30,185 nucleotides of DNA from a virus. Positions 28,086-30,185 of the stretch are shown piece by piece (the first letter of the stretch is position 1; the number at the start of each line of letters is the position of its first letter). Under the pieces are notes generated by a model. It worked only from the letters and a program-made list of their open reading frames with translations, searched no databases and had not been told where the DNA came from. The position numbers and the translations under genes are program-made. Where the stretch lies: the IMG/VR virus record IMGVR_UViG_3300031963_000665, positions 1 through 30,185 of that record. The stretch is one strand, 5' to 3'.

Positions 28086-30087
28086 CATCGTTTCAACGGA
28101 TGAGTTTCTAGGGATTCGCGCGGCACGGTTCGCACCGATGCTTGCGACTGCACTTCGTAACGGTCGCGGTGTCGCTCCACGTCCCTACAAAAAGTGGATC
28201 ACCGAGGAAGTGAACTTGCCTATGGACGGTGGACCGCACCAGGGCAAGCGGTACCAATTCCGATTCCAACCGATCACGGAACTGTGGGCAGACGAAATTG
28301 ATTCGGGTCGATGGAACGAGTTCATTTACTCGGGACCGTCGCAGAGTGGCAAATCATTTTCGGGTTACGTGTGCCCATTCCTCTATCACATCTGCGAGCT
28401 CAACGAGTCTGTTGGCTTCGGTGTCCCGATGGAGGAAATGGCAAGTGACAAATGGGTAGCGGACTTGAAACCGGTGATGGAAGCATCACACCGATTGAAG
28501 AAGCTTTTGCCAAGATCCGGACCGGGTTCCGCGGGTGGAACGATTCGCGATCGCATCGTGTTCGCCAATCGCGCTGTTGCTAAGATCTTGACGGCCGGAG
28601 GCTCCGACCAATCGAAAGCGGGTTATACGCTGCGGGTTATCTTGGCCACTGAAGTCGCAAGGTTCTCGCGGATCTCTAAGACTTCACCGGAAGCCGATCC
28701 ACTAGAACAGTTGCGAGCGCGTCAACGTTCTATCAAGACTCCTGACCGACGAACATATCTTGACGGAACGAAAACCGTCAAGGAAGAACTACCGGCATCC
28801 CTTTGGGACACCTCGAGTCAGAGCCGGATTGTAACAGAGTGTCCGCACTGTGGACGTTGGAACATACCAGGGCGGCAAAATCTGATCGGTTGGGAGAACG
28901 CACGGACGGAAATCGAAGCGGCAGAAAAAACGAACTGGTATTGTCCCGACTGTGGTGAACTGATCACGCAAGCAGAACGACGCGACGCAGTGGCAGCGGC
29001 GAAGATCCTCCACGGCGAACAAGCGATCACGCGTTCGGGCGAGATCGTCGGAGACTTGCCGCGAACGCGGCGGCTGTTCTTCGATTACAACGCTTGGCAC
29101 AATCTTTTCTTGGATGCGTCCGACTTGGCTGTGGACTTGTGGAGCGCAGCACAAATCGAAAAGGGTACGCCTGCGTTCGAATCGGTCGAGCGTAAGTTGT
29201 GCCAGTTCGTTTTCGGTACCGTCTACACTCCACCGGTAGAGGAGATGGGCGACATCCTCAGCGAAACGGATGTCTCTGAACGTCGCGAGTCGTTCCCTCG
29301 CGGGATCGCGCCTGCCGATACTCAACACTTGGTCGCAGGTGTCGACGTTGGTGAAAAGGTTCTGCACTGGGTTTTGCTATGCGTTCGTTCTAGTGGATCT
29401 CTGCACGTCGTCGACTACGGGACAAGCGACGTCGATCGAGCAATGCCGATGCGTGATGCGGTCGCGTTCGCACTCCACGAACTTTTCAAAGCTCTCTCGG
29501 CTGGTGTCGCACTGGAACGCGAGGTCAACGAATCAACGCGAATCGGTTTGCAACTTTGCCATTGCGACTCGGGGCACTTGCCAGAAGTCGTGTTCAAGGC
29601 TTGTAAAGCCTCGCCGCCGAACATTGATTTCATTCCGATACTTGGACGCGGACGGACACAAATGGAAAAGCGACGCTACACGGCTCCGTCGCGAAAAAGC
29701 AATCAGGTTCGCAAGATCGACCCAGACGGACGTTGGCATTTGTCGAACGTTCCTCGAGCCAAGATCCAACAGTTGACACTAGACGCGGACGCGTACAAAC
29801 TGATCGCCGATTCTGGATTTCGCACCGAACCGGGAAAGCCTGGCTCGATCACACTGTTTTCGGGGCCCGGCAACGTACACCGAACGTTTGCAAAACATCA
29901 AATCAACGAGCAGTTTGTCACGGAAGAAATCCCAGGTCAGGCTCCCGTTTCCAAGTGGACCGAGATGGGAGCCAACCACTACAAGGACTCGCTAGCATAC
30001 GCCGTATGTGCCGCCACTCGCCTTGGTTGGAGTCCAGTTTCCGACACCGAGGCAGACTCGAAAGCAACTCCGACAGTCTACGAATAG
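28078..30087 (+). CDS. terminase large subunit, lambda GpA-type, probable ATT start (669 aa)
   Basis: The ATPase Walker A YSGPSQSGKS is at about residues 84-93, and the coupling segment GYTLRVILATEVARFSRIS is near 182-200. A zinc ribbon CPHCG...CPDCG falls near 256-288. C-terminal nuclease elements include AGVDVGEKVLHWVLL, CHCDSGHLPEVVF and ANHYKDSLAYAV. GpA-type large subunits package DNA into the prohead using ATP and cut concatemers. AAGGAGGG (28063-28070) lies seven bases before ATT 28078, which overlaps the previous stop, and no ATG/GTG/TTG lies between the upstream in-frame stop and ATG 28138. ATG 28138 has no ribosome-binding site and would drop 20 residues. Confidence 0.85.
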   Translation: MSDIVSTDEFLGIRAARFAPMLATALRNGRGVAPRPYKKWITEEVNLPMDGGPHQGKRYQFRFQPITELWADEIDSGRWNEFIYSGPSQSGKSFSGYVCPFLYHICELNESVGFGVPMEEMASDKWVADLKPVMEASHRLKKLLPRSGPGSAGGTIRDRIVFANRAVAKILTAGGSDQSKAGYTLRVILATEVARFSRISKTSPEADPLEQLRARQRSIKTPDRRTYLDGTKTVKEELPASLWDTSSQSRIVTECPHCGRWNIPGRQNLIGWENARTEIEAAEKTNWYCPDCGELITQAERRDAVAAAKILHGEQAITRSGEIVGDLPRTRRLFFDYNAWHNLFLDASDLAVDLWSAAQIEKGTPAFESVERKLCQFVFGTVYTPPVEEMGDILSETDVSERRESFPRGIAPADTQHLVAGVDVGEKVLHWVLLCVRSSGSLHVVDYGTSDVDRAMPMRDAVAFALHELFKALSAGVALEREVNESTRIGLQLCHCDSGHLPEVVFKACKASPPNIDFIPILGRGRTQMEKRRYTAPSRKSNQVRKIDPDGRWHLSNVPRAKIQQLTLDADAYKLIADSGFRTEPGKPGSITLFSGPGNVHRTFAKHQINEQFVTEEIPGQAPVSKWTEMGANHYKDSLAYAVCAATRLGWSPVSDTEADSKATPTVYE

Positions 30088-30185
30088 GCCCAAGAAGGCC
30101 CTCAAAACGCAGGAAAACGGCTACTTACTCGACTATTTTGGCAATGGCGTGCGCTAAAAAAGCGTGCGATGATTGGGCTACGCCC
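30088..30185. other. unannotated right edge
   Basis: The 98 bases after the terminase stop hold GGCCC/GGGCC-like stretches, two direct GCGTGCG copies (around 30146 and 30161) separated by TAAAAAA, and a final GGGC-TAC-GCCC hairpin at 30175-30185. No gene start is convincing. It may be the leader of the next gene or a terminator region continuing outside the window. Confidence 0.4.

Noticed and set aside
1-30185. tRNA or rRNA genes
   Set aside because: No cloverleaf with the conserved GTTCRANNC/CCA arms or rRNA core was recognised while reading the intergenic gaps, which are short and mostly repeat-filled.

Overview
The window reads as a tailed temperate phage or prophage of a planctomycete, most likely a Rhodopirellula/Pirellula-type host. 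It carries a nearly complete siphovirus-like structural set: GpA-type terminase, lambda-B-type portal, prohead protease, major capsid protein, decoration protein, connectors, a probable tail tube, tape measure, hub and fibre. It also has an integron-integrase-like tyrosine recombinase and a membrane/secreted cassette that is probably for lysis. The host assignment is an inference. It rests on dense small palindromic repeats (GTAG-headed REP hairpins, GTTCTTN heptamer hairpins, GGGGCTAGCGCCC elements) that I associate with planctomycete genomes, and on moderate GC with few Shine-Dalgarno sequences.

Layout. 1-1972: early region of small overlapping genes behind a good sigma70-like promoter, bounded by an 89-bp exact direct repeat. 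2061-3140: integrase. 3137-5232 (minus strand): three tail genes, the last with an A9 slippery run near its end. 5233-5472: divergent promoter region. 5473-13062: tape measure and distal tail genes. 13117-13673: small membrane peptide and a helix-turn-helix protein. 13789-18513: gpW-like protein, portal, protease-capsid ORF with a nested capsid gene, and decoration protein. 18560-22975: connector, tail-completion and fibre genes. 23125-27476: overlapping membrane, lipoprotein, papain-like protease and holin-like genes. 27480-30087: terminase subunits.

The strongest unexplained signal is a promoter-like element, TTGCAAAWWC-GGGACAC-N15-TAnnnt. It occurs five times with an invariant 15-nt spacer. 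Two copies face away from each other between the minus-strand tail operon and the tape measure. One sits just before the gpW/portal operon and positions the predicted transcription start on the ATG. One precedes the membrane cassette. One lies inside the protease-capsid ORF, just upstream of a ribosome-binding site and an internal ATG. Together they would define the late transcription units.

Other notable points are two genes (terminase large subunit and a neck-like protein) whose only well-placed start is ATT behind a strong Shine-Dalgarno, mobile repeats that supply stop codons to four genes or are translated in frame in three places, and a probable -1 frameshift in the minus-strand tail gene. 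All functional calls come from reading the sequence; no database search was run.
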